Positions 10,956 to 21,712 of a DNA stretch of 64,000 nt are shown piece after piece (the first letter of the stretch is position 1; each line of letters starts with the position of its first letter). The DNA is from Sorex araneus (Eukaryota > Chordata > Mammalia > Eulipotyphla > Soricidae), in assembly GCF_027595985.1 (NCBI RefSeq), contig NC_073313.1, positions 115,521,552-115,585,551 on the forward strand, in the 5' to 3' direction. The notes beneath the pieces are model-generated. The model was not told where the DNA came from. It worked only from the letters and a program-made list of their open reading frames with translations, and searched no databases. The position numbers were made by a program, and so were the translations under genes.

Positions 10956-11390
10956 GCAAAAACAGAAGTAGGGGAAGCAGCAGAAGAAGCAGAAGTAACA
11001 GCATCAGAAGCAGAAGAAGCAGCAACAGAAGCAGAAGGAAAGGAAGAAGAAGAAGCAAAAGCAGAAGAAGAAGAAGAAGAAGAAGAAGAGGAGGAGGAGG
11101 AGGAGGAGGAGGAGGAGGATGAAGAGGAAGAATAGGAAGAAGACGAGGAATAGGAAGAGGGGGAGTGTAAGGAGAAGTAAGAGAGAGGAAGGTTGGAAGG
11201 GGAGGAGGAGGGGGAGAAGGATGAAGAGGAAGAATAGGAAGAAGACGAGGAATAGGAAGAGGGGGAGTGTAAGGAGAAGTAAGAGAGAGGAAGGTTGGAA
11301 GGGGAGGAGGAGGGGGAGAAGGGGGAGAAGGGGAAAGGAGGAAGAGAAGGAAAAAGAAGAAGGAGAAGCAGAAGAAGGAAGAAGAAATAC
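10956..11390. repeat. GA-rich region with a perfect 102-bp tandem duplication
   Basis: Irregular GAA/GCA/GAG purine-rich DNA. The unit at 11118-11219 is repeated directly at 11220-11321 and appears identical. The unit length is divisible by three, so the translated repeat is also exact (34 codons). With the preceding microsatellite it makes about 680 bp of purine-biased DNA inside the old L1. Confidence 0.95.
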
Positions 11391-12650
11391 CATCCATATC
11401 GTTCACCTTACACAAAAAAATTGTTCAAAGTGAATCAAAGACCTTGACATTAGACCAGACACACTGAGTAAAATACAGGAAGAGCCCTCCAATATTTGGA
11501 CTTCTTTATGTCTTCAATGATACGACTCCATTGAGAAAAACAATAGACAAGAATAAATATGACTACATAAAGCAAAAAGGTTTCTGCATGGTAAATAAAA
11601 AAACACAGGGTAAAATTAAAGATACCTTACTTATTGAAACAAAATATTTTCACACAATATGTCAGATAAAGGGTTAATATTCAAGATATTCAAAGCACTC
11701 ACAAAGATTAATATCAACAAATTCAAAAACTGTATTAAAAAATAGAAAGATATGAACAAGCACTTTTCAGTGGAAGATAGACAGATGGCCAGTAGGCATA
11801 TGAAAAAACGCTCACACTTATTTCAGGGAAACCAATTAAGATGACAATGAGATATCACCTCATACCAGTGAGGATGGCATATATTAGGAAGGATAGGAAT
11901 AACCAGTGCTGACAAAAGTATAGTTAAAAAGGCACTCTCATGCACGGCTGGTTTTCTACTCTCAATGCACTCTCATGTTATCTACTTTGGTCCTTATGGA
12001 AAAAATTATTGGTATTTCTAAGAAAACTAAAAATAAAGCTAGCATATGATTTGGTGATAACACTTCATGGTATTTGCCCCCAAACCTCAAAAATATCCAA
12101 TCATGGAGAGTATCATGCTGAGTGAAATGAGTCAGAAGGAGAGGACCATGATATACAAGAATGACTGCACTCATCTGTAGAATATAAAAAAAAAGTAGTA
12201 TGTGACTAATATCCAAGGACAGAAAAAATCAGGGCACAGGAAGACTGGCCAATGGTTGGAAGCTTGCCACAAGTATGACTGGCATAGAGGCAGTTAAAAT
12301 AGAGAAGGGACCACTCTGACAATAATAGTTGGAAATGATCACTCTGGACAAGAACTGAATGTTTAAAGTATGTAAAGGGATTTCCATGATGGCCTTTCAG
12401 TATCTATATTGCAAACCACAATATCAAAGGAAAAGGAGGAGCAGGGAAGTACATGCCATAGAGGCACAGGTGGGGGAGGAAGGATAACTGGGGACATTGG
12501 TGGGAAATGTACACTGATGAAAAGACAGGTGTTAGAACATAGTATGACTGAAACCCAATCATGAACAACTTTGCAACTGTGTGTCTCATGATGATTAAGT
12601 TTAAATGTGTTAAGATACGTAAAAAATAATTATAAAATAAAAATTAAAAA
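11391..12650 (+). mobile_element. Old L1, ORF2 C-terminus and 3' UTR (part 4)
   Basis: Resumes the old L1: TGACATTAGACCAGAC, GACTACATAAAGCAAAAAGG, the ATGAGATATCACCTCATACC block, a decayed Cys-motif region near 11900-11990, then the 3' UTR with ACTGAAACCCAATCATGAAC and an A-rich tail near 12600-12650. With parts 1-3 this shows a single L1 expanded by nested insertions from about 3 kb to about 6.8 kb. Confidence 0.88.
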
Positions 12651-13320
12651 TTGCAAATATTTAAAAAATATCCATTCATTAAAGATATATGTGTACCTAT
12701 CTTCACTGCAATCTTAGTATAATAGACATGTTATGAAAGTAACACAAGTTCCAATGACAGAAGAATGGATAAGCAAAGCTCTGGTATATAGACACAATGA
12801 AATACTACACAGTCACTCACGAGGAATGATGAAATACGTAATTTGCAGCAACTGAATGGAATAGGAGGATCCTATATTAAGTAAAGTAAGTGAGAAGGAC
12901 AAGGTCAAACCCCAGAGGCTCTCACTAATTTGTGGTATATAGAATAGTATGTCAAGAGAAAGGTAAGTAACAAATGGAGGTCAATGATGGCTTTAGATTA
13001 CAGAAACAAAAATGCCAGTGAAAGAGAGAGCGGAGGGGGGAAGAAGATGAAGATGAAAGTATCTCTACATATCTAAACCATGAATCCAATACCACCCTAA
13101 GCATGGGACAAAAACTACAATAATTAAATTTAGAAAATCTAACAATCAAGGAATCAGGTTGAGGGGTCATAGCGGATCTGGGATAAGCACTAGGGGGATG
13201 AGGAAGAGGGATAGTGGGAGTGCAGAGGAAAACACTGGTGCACATTTCATTGACCTGTTTCGTAACGTTCTCGTGAGAAGTGTTAGTACTCATGTGCTGC
13301 ATAATAGTTGAAGCTAATTA
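12651..13320 (+). mobile_element. Second old L1 3' end, strongly decayed
   Basis: The text GAAGAATGGATAAGCAAAGC, GGTATATAGACACAATGAAATAC and TTTGCAGCAACTGAATGG matches the end of L1 ORF2. From about 13010 on it is unassigned purine-rich sequence, possibly the 3' UTR. Confidence 0.7.
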
Positions 13321-13799
13321 GCAGTATTATTAAATAGTAATACTGCCAGTCTCCTTCAGACAGCTTTATGAGATGGCTCTGCTGAGTTAGCTGAGTGGTA
13401 CAACCTCACAAATCAGAACATTCCACACACACACTTGGCCTTTCAAGTGTGTCTTGTTCTATGAATCTAGAGTTTGAAAGATGGTGTGTTTGAGGAACAT
13501 TGGTAGTGTTATTTAATGGTTGAAATCATTAAATAATAGTGTCCTTGGATTATAATTCCAACTCTGTGATGTTCTCAGATTCCATTTCTTTTCCTGCCTC
13601 TGAAACAAAGCTGTGTGTGTGCATCTGTAAACACTGCAGATTAAAAGAACTGAATAAATAGCCATTATGACTGACCTTGTGTCTTTTATGCAGAAAAAGG
13701 GAAAACACTGTGTGCCTGAAAACACACTGTAAATGCATACATAAATAAATCACAGTGTTGAAATCAAAGAAAAAATTGCATGCTACAAAAATGTGAAAA
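13321..13799. other. No recognisable element
   Basis: AT-rich. A tRNA-like line near 13371-13430 is too weak to call. Confidence 0.4.
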
Positions 13800-13945
13800 A
13801 ATGATGGTGTACTAAGATGGCCCTGGGCATGTGTGGTGGCACTCGCATGTGGATGACACTGTTTGTGTGGGGTGGTTGCTAGTGCTGGGGATTTCCTTAG
13901 GCCTTCAAGGCAGGCGTTCAGCCACTGAACCATCTCAGATACCCA
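13800..13945 (-). mobile_element. Old tRNA-derived SINE, not SOR
   Basis: On the minus strand: GAGATGGTTCAGTGGCTGAA, GCCTGCCTTGAAGGC, then AAATCCCCAGCACTAGCAACC, a tRNA-like head with A- and B-box-like blocks. A tail of CA-rich text follows. It differs from SOR heads in the A-box region. Confidence 0.55.
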
Positions 13946-14255
13946 ACAGTTTTTCTTCTCATTTCTAGGGACATATGTACATATTTCATCACAAGATCAC
14001 ACTTTCCAAACTGCTTTTTGTCGCATTTCCAAATAAACCCATTTTCGTTTTGAAAAAAACTGTCTCCTTAATTTTTTTGAGGCCAGGATCCTCATACACT
14101 GATGAAGCAGGGTAGGGCAAAGTGGTTTAGAAAACAACCTTGAAGAAAACTCAAATTTACCTACTTTCAGCATTCAGTTCTTAATTTTTCAGTACCTGTA
14201 GTGAAAACCATAATGCCCAAGAGGGCAGGGAGGGGAAGGGAGGAGAAGGTGGGGG

Positions 14256-14258
<3 letters not shown>

Positions 14259-14292
<34 letters not shown>

Positions 14293-14293
14293 G
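14259..14293. repeat. (GACA)n microsatellite
   Basis: About nine units of GACA inside the L1 3' UTR. Confidence 0.97.
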
Positions 14294-14299
14294 GGAGCC

Positions 14300-14302
<3 letters not shown>

Positions 14303-14338
<36 letters not shown>
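14303..14338. repeat. (GA)n microsatellite
   Basis: About 17 GA units, separated from the GACA array by about 10 bp. Confidence 0.97.
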
Positions 14339-14340
<2 letters not shown>

Positions 14341-14488
14341 TGCCTGCTGTAAAAGCAGACTGATGAGATTGGGGGTGAAATGAGGGAAACTGGGAACACT
14401 GTTGGAGAGAAATGTATACTGGTGAAGGGATAGGTGTTAGAACACTTTATGATGGGAAACCCAATCATGAACAGATTTGCAACTATAT

Positions 14489-14665
14489 ATCCTCTGCCCC
14501 TCTCGGAGAGCCCGGCAAGCTACCGAGAGTATCTCGCCTGCATGGCAGAGCCTGGCAAGCTACCCGTGCCATATTCGATATGCCCAAAACAGTAACAACA
14601 AGTCTCACAATGGAGACCTTATTGGTGAGCAAATGGTGAGCAACGGGATCACAGTGACAGTGACA
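14489..14665 (+). mobile_element. RTE-tailed SINE, 5' truncated (no tRNA head)
   Basis: Starts in the body (CTGCCCCTCTCGGAGAGCCC), has both GGCAAGCTACC repeats and CAGTAACAACAAGTCTCAC, and ends in a near-perfect (ACAGTG)n tail. It lies in the L1 3' UTR. LINE-like 5' truncation fits target-primed reverse transcription. Confidence 0.9.
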
Positions 14666-14735
14666 GTGATATCTCACGGTGGCTTAATTATTTAATTAAA
14701 TAAATAAACAAGTTTTTTTAAAAATAAACAATATT

Positions 14736-15389
14736 AGATGAGAAAAACAAAAAAAAACTACTTTGTACATAAATCTCAATCTGTTTTCTTTCTTCTTGCA
14801 CTTTCCTTGATTTAGGCTTTACCATTCTCTACAGGGATGTAAATACGTCAAATATACATTCATAAGACAGACATCAGGGCACAATTTGTATAGGGCCTGG
14901 GAGAGTATAAATTGTACTATTTAGCCTAACATGATTGGAAAAGTAAGAACGAACTGACATTTCTCAAGGAAAGTCAAGTTTGTCTGACTATGAATTTTTC
15001 AGTGTCTAAATCATGCCTTCTCCAACAGGGATTTTATTTTGAAGTTACTATTATCTGAGTTCATTCTTATGGATCTTCCAAAATACACTGAGAGCAGTTT
15101 GTTTCCTTTGCAAGCTCTGTTGAATCTGTTTATTTATTGCTGGTTCTGAGGTCTTGGCCTCATTCAGTAAGGAGTATGAGGAAGGAATTCCTATTCCAAA
15201 TAAAGTCAAAACTCAAGGACCCTGTCTCCCATAAACACATACACACACGATGCTCGCAATTGTTATGCATATCTCAAGTAAATGCTTTCTTTATACCTAA
15301 TTTCATCTTTTAAGGATACTTTATAGGTATAATAATAATATATTTTGTTGGATATGAGTTAATTTGAGGGTCAATATACATTGGTAGCA
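14736..15389. other. No recognisable element
   Basis: AT-rich with a short CACACACA run near 15238. No ORF of note. Confidence 0.5.
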
Positions 15390-15660
15390 TTAAGGAATGA
15401 TAGAGCTAAATATCCACAGAGACAATAATACTGAAATCATGAGACCCAAACTTAAATAAGCAAACTTTAAAAGGTGCCTGTGTATATGGCAGGTAGTGGG
15501 GCAGGGAGGGCAGGGTGTTAGGAAATGATACTGGAAACACTGGTGAAGGAAAGTTGAATTTGCTGGTAGGATTTGTGATGGAACTCCTTGTGCATTTAAA
15601 ACCTAGCTATCAATAACTTTGTAAATCATGGAGCTTTCATAAAATCAAATGAAGGCAAAA
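15390..15660 (+). mobile_element. Old retroelement 3' UTR (L1 or HAL1-like)
   Basis: GGGCAGGGAGGGCAGGGTG, GATACTGGAAACACTGGTG, GATGGAACTCCTTG and TTTGTAAATCATGG, followed by AAAAT-rich tail text. These blocks recur on the minus strand at 33480-33650 next to an ORF1 remnant. Confidence 0.55.
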
Positions 15661-16760
15661 ATAGTTTTGTAAGATAAAATGAGGCTAATTAAGGGTACAC
15701 AAAAAGCAATGCATTCCTTGTCTCGTAAGAGAGGGAGAGGGAAAAAAAGAGAGGAGGTGATGAAAATAGAAAAAGGAATGTGCCATACGGGATAGTCTGG
15801 AAAGATCATCCAAGATATATAGCATTTTGGCCTCTATATAATGAGAAAAGAAGGAAACATGGAAATAATGACAACTATAGATGAAAAGTAGAGCTTGTGA
15901 ATCAAAATTTATAAGGGTTTGTGGACAGCATAAAGAGAGAAATTCCATATTGGGTGCCTGAGAAGTTCAGAAAATTTTCTATAAGTTCAGAAAATTAAGA
16001 AAAGATGTACTAAGAAGTCCAGGCGGTATAAATTTAAAAATTAAAAAAATTGCATGATTGACTTTGAAATGAATTCAAGGAAGCAGAAAAAAATGATTAT
16101 AAGAGAGGCTTGGAATAGTGTTTCACGTGGTTCTTTTTCTCCCTTGAGCATGTATACAGAACTCTGACTTGTCAAAAATCTCAGTCCCAGCATGGACTGG
16201 AGTAGCCTCTATAAAGTGTATAAAGTGGTGCCTGGAATAGTGTGGAAGAGGAGTAATTGTGGGATGCAGAGCAAGACATAACTGGTTTTTGGCATAAAGA
16301 GAAAGAAGAACACAGAAGCCATAGATAACACAGAGAAACCCTAGAGATAGGGCAGAAGTAATATTGGATCTTACATGAGATTTTTTTTTGTTTCACAAGT
16401 CTTGTTCTGTCAAGCCAGAGAATAAAATGCAAATAAGGGCCATACGGCAGTTTTAGAAAATAAGTGGACACCTCGGATATTGGGGAGATAAGTTAAAATG
16501 TACATGCACGTGTGTGCACACCTGCATGCAGATATTCACACACTGAAGAAGGGTATTATTCCGGAATAGCCTATTACCCATGCCCTCAAGTAAGTTCAAA
16601 ATGTCTTGCCTTGGATTTAAGTCAAGGATATGGCCCTAAAAGCAGGTCATATAATAATATAAGCTGAGTACTGATGAAAATGTTTCCCTAGTCCTAGCCC
16701 ACCGAAAATAAACCCAGGATTCACAGGCAAGGCTACCGCTGTAAATAGTTAATTTAAGAA
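15661..16760. other. No recognisable element
   Basis: About 1.1 kb of unassigned DNA with a purine-rich stretch at 15728-15780 and a CACGTGTGTGCACACC-like alternating stretch near 16506. ORFs below 100 codons. Confidence 0.5.
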
Positions 16761-16935
16761 GTTGGACCCAGGCACTGGAGGTATAATACAATGGATAAGG
16801 CACTTGCTTTGCTCTAGGCCAACCTAGGGTCCATCTCCAGAACCACACAAGTTCCCCCAAATCCCACCAGGAATGATTCCTGACTAGAGCCAGGGTTAAA
16901 CACAGCCATGTGTGGCCCAACTCAGTCCCCCCGCT
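16761..16935 (+). mobile_element. SOR-type SINE, old
   Basis: GGCACTGGAGGTATAATACA head, GGCACTTGCTTTGC, CATCTCCAGAACCACAC, CAGGAATGATTCCTGACTAG, and GCCATGTGTGGCCCAACTC before the end. The order is complete, with numerous substitutions. Confidence 0.8.
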
Positions 16936-18340
16936 CCCACCCCTGGTTCCCTCTCCACACAAATTCAGAAACATTGAGGAATAAGCATCGTAACACTTTT
17001 TATCAGGGTGTGGGAGAAGAAAAATTATATTGAAAATATCCCAAAACAAAGAGAGCTAGGCATAATCTCTCTTATATCTCCGCTTTACTCCCTGAAAGTC
17101 TTGAATGTATATGATGTGACACATGAGACAAACTTTTCTTACATAATTTTGCAAAAATTGATGAGAAGGGTGAGTGGGTCCTTTCTATTTCCAGTAACAA
17201 CAATTGGATAATGGGAATTGATACTCTGCTTCCTGTAAAATATAGGGTAGAAGGACAAAAGACCAAAGGGGCTAATCCTTTATCAGTTACCAGTTGAGGA
17301 ACTCTGGATTTTAGATTCTATGTAATCATTTCATAGTGCACATTGTTTATTTGCCTCAGATAGGAAGTATATTTTCTTGCCAATGCTTAAAATGCAAAGA
17401 TATTCAACCCTGAACAAATTAAAAGTAACACAAAGTAAATGACCTTTATTCATTATGACACTCTCAGCTCTAGCTGAATAAAGAACATCTTTTTTCACCA
17501 AAACTTTAAATGACAGAGTGTACTGGATCAAAATCATAATGACATTTATCCTGTTATCTGATGCCTCAAAGAGGTTGAAGGGATTCATAAATATAGTTGT
17601 CTTCACAGTTCAGACACATTTTTCACTTTTTTTGACAGTTATTAAATGCAATAATTTTGTGATGGTAATTTCTGTGTAATAACCATATGAAAAATGTAAG
17701 TCTTGTTTTCTAATCAGTAAATAAGAAACTGAGGAGTATCTTGAGAGTCATAAATCAGAAAATGAAAGACCCTTAAGATGCCATTCAAGAAATAGGATGG
17801 AATTCTGTGTGTCAGAATTGAAGTAGATAAGAAGGAAATTGTGGTACAGTTAAAGGGACTTTTTAAATGCAGTAGTTCCCTGATCCATCCAAAGAGATAC
17901 AGTCATCTTACCAAATAATGGGTAGGCAAAAAAGCACATTGACATTTTTTGAGGTCTTGAGTTCTTGCTTGAATAGTAAGTAATCCCATAAGAAATGAAG
18001 AGGCAAAGCTTATTGAAGCAGATAACTTGAAAATGAAATAATTTAGGTGTAAACAGTGGTTCTTCCTGGTAGAATGCTCTGCAAAGGAAGTGAATTCATT
18101 TTCTCGAGCTGAGCATAATTGCTTCAGCTCTTTTCCTGTACCCCCTAACCTTAACTAGGTATATTGCAAATATATGCTGATTGCTCCAAGAGAATTTTAC
18201 CTAAGAGTTGAGAAATGGCAGAAATAACAACAGAAAAGCAGCATTAATTGCATTCTTCTCCATAAATCAGGGATAGAATATTATGATAATGACACTTTTT
18301 ATTCAGAAATATCTACTTCAGTCAGAATAGGGATGTGGGA
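16936..18340. other. No recognisable element
   Basis: The largest unassigned block in the left half. Chance ORFs up to 91 codons (17331-17606, minus) show no domain. No splice-bounded exon was seen. Confidence 0.5.
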
Positions 18341-18523
18341 TCAGAGCCATAAAATACAGAAACTAGGGTGCTTGCTTGTCTTGTACACAACTGACCCAAG
18401 TTTGGTCCCTGGCATTACAGTTCGCTCAAGACCCGTTGAGAGTGACCCCTGAGTGTAAAGTCAGGAGTAAATCCTGAGCATTGCCATGTGCCTTCCACCC
18501 CCCCCAAGAAAAAATAAAAAAGA
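18341..18523 (+). mobile_element. SOR-type SINE, old
   Basis: GGGTGCTTGCTTGTCTTGTACA, CCCAAGTTTGGTCCCTGGCA (B-box region), GTGACCCCTGAGTGTAAAG, CAGGAGTAAATCCTGAGCA, then a C-run and A-rich tail. Confidence 0.8.
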
Positions 18524-18921
18524 ATAACCATGGCAAAGCCCTAAATGAGCTATAGAGAATCTAGAGTATAAAGCATGATGAAACATCTGTTAAGGTTAAC
18601 CAGTAGTGTTTACTACCTCATGACTGCTTTTGAGGCAAAACAGGCTGATTTCCTGTTCATTATAAAATTTTTCTTCATCACACCAAAAACAGTTACGTTC
18701 ATAACATGCTTGTCTGGCAACCCATTTAACTCACTTTATTACTTTTTGAAAAGTTGTTTTACTATTGACCTTGGGATACAGGTCACCGATAGAGCATCTG
18801 ACATGGATGTATGAGCCAACACGCTGAAGCCCCACATGCGAAGTGTGAATCCTGCATTCTCACTGCTCTCTGTACTCCCCAGAACCACACTAAAAGTACT
18901 CACTCTAAAACATTAAGTGAC

Positions 18922-19113
18922 GGAGGGGCTGGAACGATAGCACAGTGGGTTGGGCATTTGCTTTGCATGCGGCTGACCTGGGTTCAATTCCCAGCATCCC
19001 ATACGGTCCCCCAAGCATGGCCAGGAATAATTCCTGAGTGCATGAACCATGAATAACCCCTGTACATCGCCAGGTGTAACCCAAAAAATAAAATAAAATA
19101 AAATAAATAAAAA
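18922..19113 (+). mobile_element. SOR-type SINE, young, 16-bp TSD
   Basis: A well preserved copy: head GGGGCTGGAACGATAGCACA, B box GGTTCAATTCC, then AGCATCCCATACGGTCCCCC, the CCAGGAATAATTCCTGAGTG block, CCAGGTGTAACCCAAAAAAT and an (AAAAT)n tail. Perfect TSD TAAAACATTAAGTGAC at 18906-18921 and 19114-19129. Poly(A)-type tail and TSD length fit L1 mobilisation. Confidence 0.95.
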
Positions 19114-19199
19114 TAAAACATTAAGTGACTGAAAGTTCCACAACTAAAGTACTACAACCCAGTGTGCAACCCCACAATCTTCTTAACAACAAAGGGAAG

Positions 19200-19304
19200 G
19201 GAAGAGGGAGACCCAGCAATTCCACTTTGGGTTATCTATCCCCAGACCACAGAAAGAGTCATTGCAAAGGACACGGGCACACCATTATTCACGGAACCTG
19301 TGGC
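19200..19304 (+). mobile_element. L1 ORF2 fragment upstream of the FOXK2 pseudogene
   Basis: ACCCAGCAATTCCACTTTGG and GTTATCTATCCCCAGACC correspond to the conserved [10 protein letters not shown] region of ORF2, followed by ACACCATTATTCACGG. It ends where FOXK2-like sequence begins. Confidence 0.7.
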
Positions 19305-19962
19305 CACACAGTCCAAACCTGCTGTTATCCAAAGGAGCTTTGCCTAGAGGGTTCCAGGCAGTTCTCATCTCTTGCAGCAGCAGATGCCTCTGACCATCAA
19401 GCCCATCACCTACACAGTCGCTGCCCCTGTCCCCACCAAGACCTCCCAGCTTGTGGTTTAGATGGCGCACGTTGTCCACCAGATCCGTGCTGTATCTGTC
19501 AACGGCACGGCTGCACCGGCTCCCATGAGGCCAGGCGGGTTCCTCTGAAGGTAGAGCCACCAAAAGTGAAAGTAGAGCCTATTCCTGCCATTGATCTGTC
19601 CAGTTGCGCTGGGCGACAAAAGCTGACTCATTCAGACATCCCAGACCAGCCCTGTGTGCAGACGACCTCTGCACACCAGCAGCGACAGGTCCCAATAAAA
19701 ACCGCCACGCGGAATGGTACGCGGTGCTGGTTACGGCCACCGTCCACTGCCGGCCGAACAGTAAGGTGGCAAGTTCTCTGCACCCGTTGGCGACAAACAT
19801 CCCCGCCCCGGCCACCCATCCCAATAAGCGTCAGAAGGGTGAGCAGCGGAAGCAGACAGAGCTGAAGCAGATCAAGATCCAAGAGAGGTGAGGGCGTCCT
19901 CGATGCCTGCAGTATAGACACGCCCCCAGCAATCTCTGGAAAGGGGTGTAATCCAGAATTAA
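19305..19962 (+). pseudogene. FOXK2: FOXK2 retropseudogene (C-terminal coding part)
   Basis: Pieces of the forkhead transcription factor FOXK2 C-terminus appear in order across changing frames: KPAVIQ (about 19318), MPLTIKPITYTVAAPV (from 19384), MAHVVHQIRAVSV, KVKVEPIPAI (about 19564), VPIKTATRNGT (about 19690), SSLHPLAT (about 19774), ELKQIKI, and a final GV.N before TAA at 19960-19962. Stops occur at about 19347 and 19459, and several frameshifts separate the pieces. Uninterrupted continuity suggests a processed copy. The DNA-binding forkhead domain is absent. The identification rests on recalled FOXK2 sequence. FOXK1 fits less well. No promoter or intact ORF is present, so it is a dead copy. 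Confidence 0.87.
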
Positions 19963-20069
19963 CAATTCCAAAGACCTTTCCTACTCCAAAGTAGCAACTT
20001 GGTGTTTTTCTCGCAGAGTAAATTCTGTCCGCCTGTACAGGGCCTGTGGTTGGACTTCAACTCAGCACC
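19963..20069 (+). pseudogene. Possible FOXK2 3' UTR remnant
   Basis: About 107 bp follow the pseudogene stop before L1 3' UTR text starts. No poly(A) tract separates the two. It may be FOXK2 3' UTR, but I cannot confirm this from memory. Confidence 0.35.
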
Positions 20070-20325
20070 GAAAATGTAAAACCTGAGTGGCCTTCAAACA
20101 CAAGTCATAATACCCAAAAGTAGAGAGAGAGTATGGGGAATATTGTCTGCCATGGAGGCAGGGGGAGGGTGGGAAAGGTGGGAGTATACCGGGGATATTG
20201 GGGAGGGGGAATGTGCACTGGTGGAGGGATGGGTGTTTAATCATTGTGTGATTGTAACCCAAACATGAAAGCTTGTAACTATCTCACAGTGATTCAATAA
20301 AATTAAAACAAACAAAAAAACAAAC
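20070..20325 (+). mobile_element. L1 3' UTR downstream of the FOXK2 pseudogene
   Basis: AATACCCAAAAGTAGAGAGAG, TGCACTGGTGGAGGGATGGG, CATTGTGTGATTGTAACCC, ATCTCACAGTGATTCAATAAA and an A/CAAA-rich tail. It is in the same orientation as the pseudogene and may have supplied its 3' end. Confidence 0.85.
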
Positions 20326-20341
20326 AAAAGATTTTCAATGG

Positions 20342-20517
20342 GGCACCATAGAGATAGGATAGCAGGAAAGGCGGGTTCAATCACTGGCACCTCGTATGGT
20401 CCTCCAAGTCCATCAGCAGTAGTCCGTGAGCACAGAGCCAGCAGTAAGCCCTGGGCAATGTCGGGTTTGGCCCCAAGTCAAAACTCAAACTAATCAACCA
20501 AAATGCAAAACAAAAAT
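20342..20517 (+). mobile_element. SOR-type SINE, old
   Basis: GGTTCAATCACTGGCACC, CGTATGGTCCTCCAAG, GAGCACAGAGCCAGCAGTAAG and GGGTTTGGCCCCAAGTCAAA follow SOR order. The A-box part is reduced. Confidence 0.75.
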
Positions 20518-20682
20518 TAGTGATAGAGAGGTAGTCTAGTGGGTAAAGTATTTGTCTTGCACCTGGACAGCCCGGGGCCAGGAGTGATTCAGAGAGGGAG
20601 TCTGAACATGGGTGGGCGTGGTCCAAAGCAAAACAAAACAAAACAAAACAAAACAAAGCAAAACAAAACAAAACAAAACAAT
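20518..20682 (+). mobile_element. SOR-type SINE with internal loss and (CAAAA)n tail
   Basis: GAGAGGTAGTCTAGTGGGTAAAG head and TTTGTCTTGCACCTGGACAG, then a shortened tail region and about 55 bp of (CAAAA)n. It directly abuts the previous SINE. Confidence 0.7.
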
Positions 20683-20743
20683 TCCACTCCTTAAAATCGG
20701 CTCTTAATTTAGACTAAATCAGACCTGAACAAAACAACAAACC

Positions 20744-20932
20744 TGGGGCTGGAGCAGTAGCACAGCGGGTAGGGCCGTTTGCCTTGCATGCGGCAGAGGA
20801 CATGGGTTCTATTCCCAGCATCCACATGGTCCCCCGGAGCACTGCCAGGAGTTATTCCTGAGTGCAGAGCCAGGAGTTAACCCCTGTTCATCACTGGGTG
20901 TGACCCAAAAAGCAAAAAAACAAAAGACAAAA
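20744..20932 (+). mobile_element. SOR-type SINE, young
   Basis: Nearly consensus: GGGGCTGGAGCAGTAGCACA, CTTGCATGCGGCAGAGG, GGTTCTATTCCCAGCATCC, GAGTGCAGAGCCAGGAGTTA, ACTGGGTGTGACCCAAAAAG and an A-rich tail. Confidence 0.95.
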
Positions 20933-21182
20933 AGAACCCCAAACCTGTTTCTAGAGAGTCCCTACAGTACACACAGCCTTTCCCAGACTTTTTTCTCTCA
21001 GGAGGGACTCTGCAGGAACTCAGCTTCCTCAGAGCAAGCCTGCACCCAGTGACAGCCCGCCTGCAGGGCAGCAGGACTGGGCCACTTGCCTACCTAGTCT
21101 ACTGGCTGGAACCACACCGGCTGCTCTGGAGCTGGCACTGATAGACAAGACATTATTTTCTTATTTGCATGTAGAATATTTT

Positions 21183-21359
21183 TTTTTTTTTTTTTGCTTT
21201 TTGGGTCACACCCAGCGATGCTCAGGGGTTACTCCTGGCTCTGCACTCAGGAATTACTCCTGGCGGTGCTTGGGGGACCATATGGGATGCCGGGGATCGA
21301 ACCCGGGTCGGCCGCGTGCAAGGCGAACGCCCTACCCGCTGTGCTATCGCTCCGGCCCC
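21183..21359 (-). mobile_element. SOR-type SINE, very young, 17-bp TSD
   Basis: The closest copy to consensus in the window: GGGCCGGAGCGATAGCACAG head, CGTTCGCCTTGCACGCGG and CCGGGTTCGATCCCCGGC on the minus strand, with a long pure T-run (A-tail) at its left end. TSD TGCATGTAGAATATTTT at 21166-21182 and 21360-21376. A further copy of that motif at 21382-21398 shows a pre-existing local duplication. Confidence 0.97.
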
Positions 21360-21424
21360 TGCATGTAGAATATTTTGTTATTTGCATGTAGAATATTTTG
21401 AAGTGTACTTTCTTTAAAAAATAA

Positions 21425-21590
21425 TGGGGTTGGGACTGCAACAATAGCACAGCAGATAGGGCATTTGTCTTGCACACGGCCGACCCAAATTCAATTCCCA
21501 GCATCCCATATGGTCCCCTGATTACCGCCAGGAGTAATTCCTGAGTGCAGAGCCAGGAGTAACCCCTGTGCATCGCCGGGTGTGACCTCA
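21425..21590 (+). mobile_element. SOR-type SINE
   Basis: GGACTGCAACAATAGCACAG, CTTGCACACGGCCGACCC, TTCAATTCCCAGCATCCC, GAGTGCAGAGCCAGGAGTAA and ATCGCCGGGTGTGACC. No A-tail: it joins directly to another SINE 3' part. Confidence 0.92.
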
Positions 21591-21712
21591 GTTCGAGGTT
21601 TGAGTTACAGCTGCCCATAGGGTCCACAAACCCTGCCAACAATGATTCCTCAGTGCAGAGGCAGGAGAAAGTCCTGAGTAAATAAAGGCTCTAAACCCAA
21701 AAAACATTTTTA
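21591..21712 (+). mobile_element. 3' half of an older SOR-type SINE
   Basis: Begins near GTTTGAGTTACAGCTGCCC and carries AATGATTCCTCAGTGCAGAG, CAGGAGAAAGTCCTGAGTAA and CTAAACCCAAAAAAC. It may be the remaining 3' part of a SINE that received the copy at 21425. Confidence 0.65.

Larger units (their letters stand above)
14193..14735 (+). mobile_element. L1 3' UTR with internal microsatellites and a SINE insertion
   Basis: Contains CATAATGCCCAAGAGGGCAG, ACTGGTGAAGGGATAGGTG and GAAACCCAATCATGAACAG, then the RTE-tailed SINE at 14489-14665, then the UTR end (ATCTCACGGTGGCTT). Arrays of (GACA)n and (GA)n lie in its G-rich part. Confidence 0.85.

Noticed and set aside
21183..21359. tRNA genes in the SINE heads
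   Set aside because: A and B boxes are present, but the acceptor and anticodon stems do not form a complete tRNA, and each is joined to SINE tail sequence.
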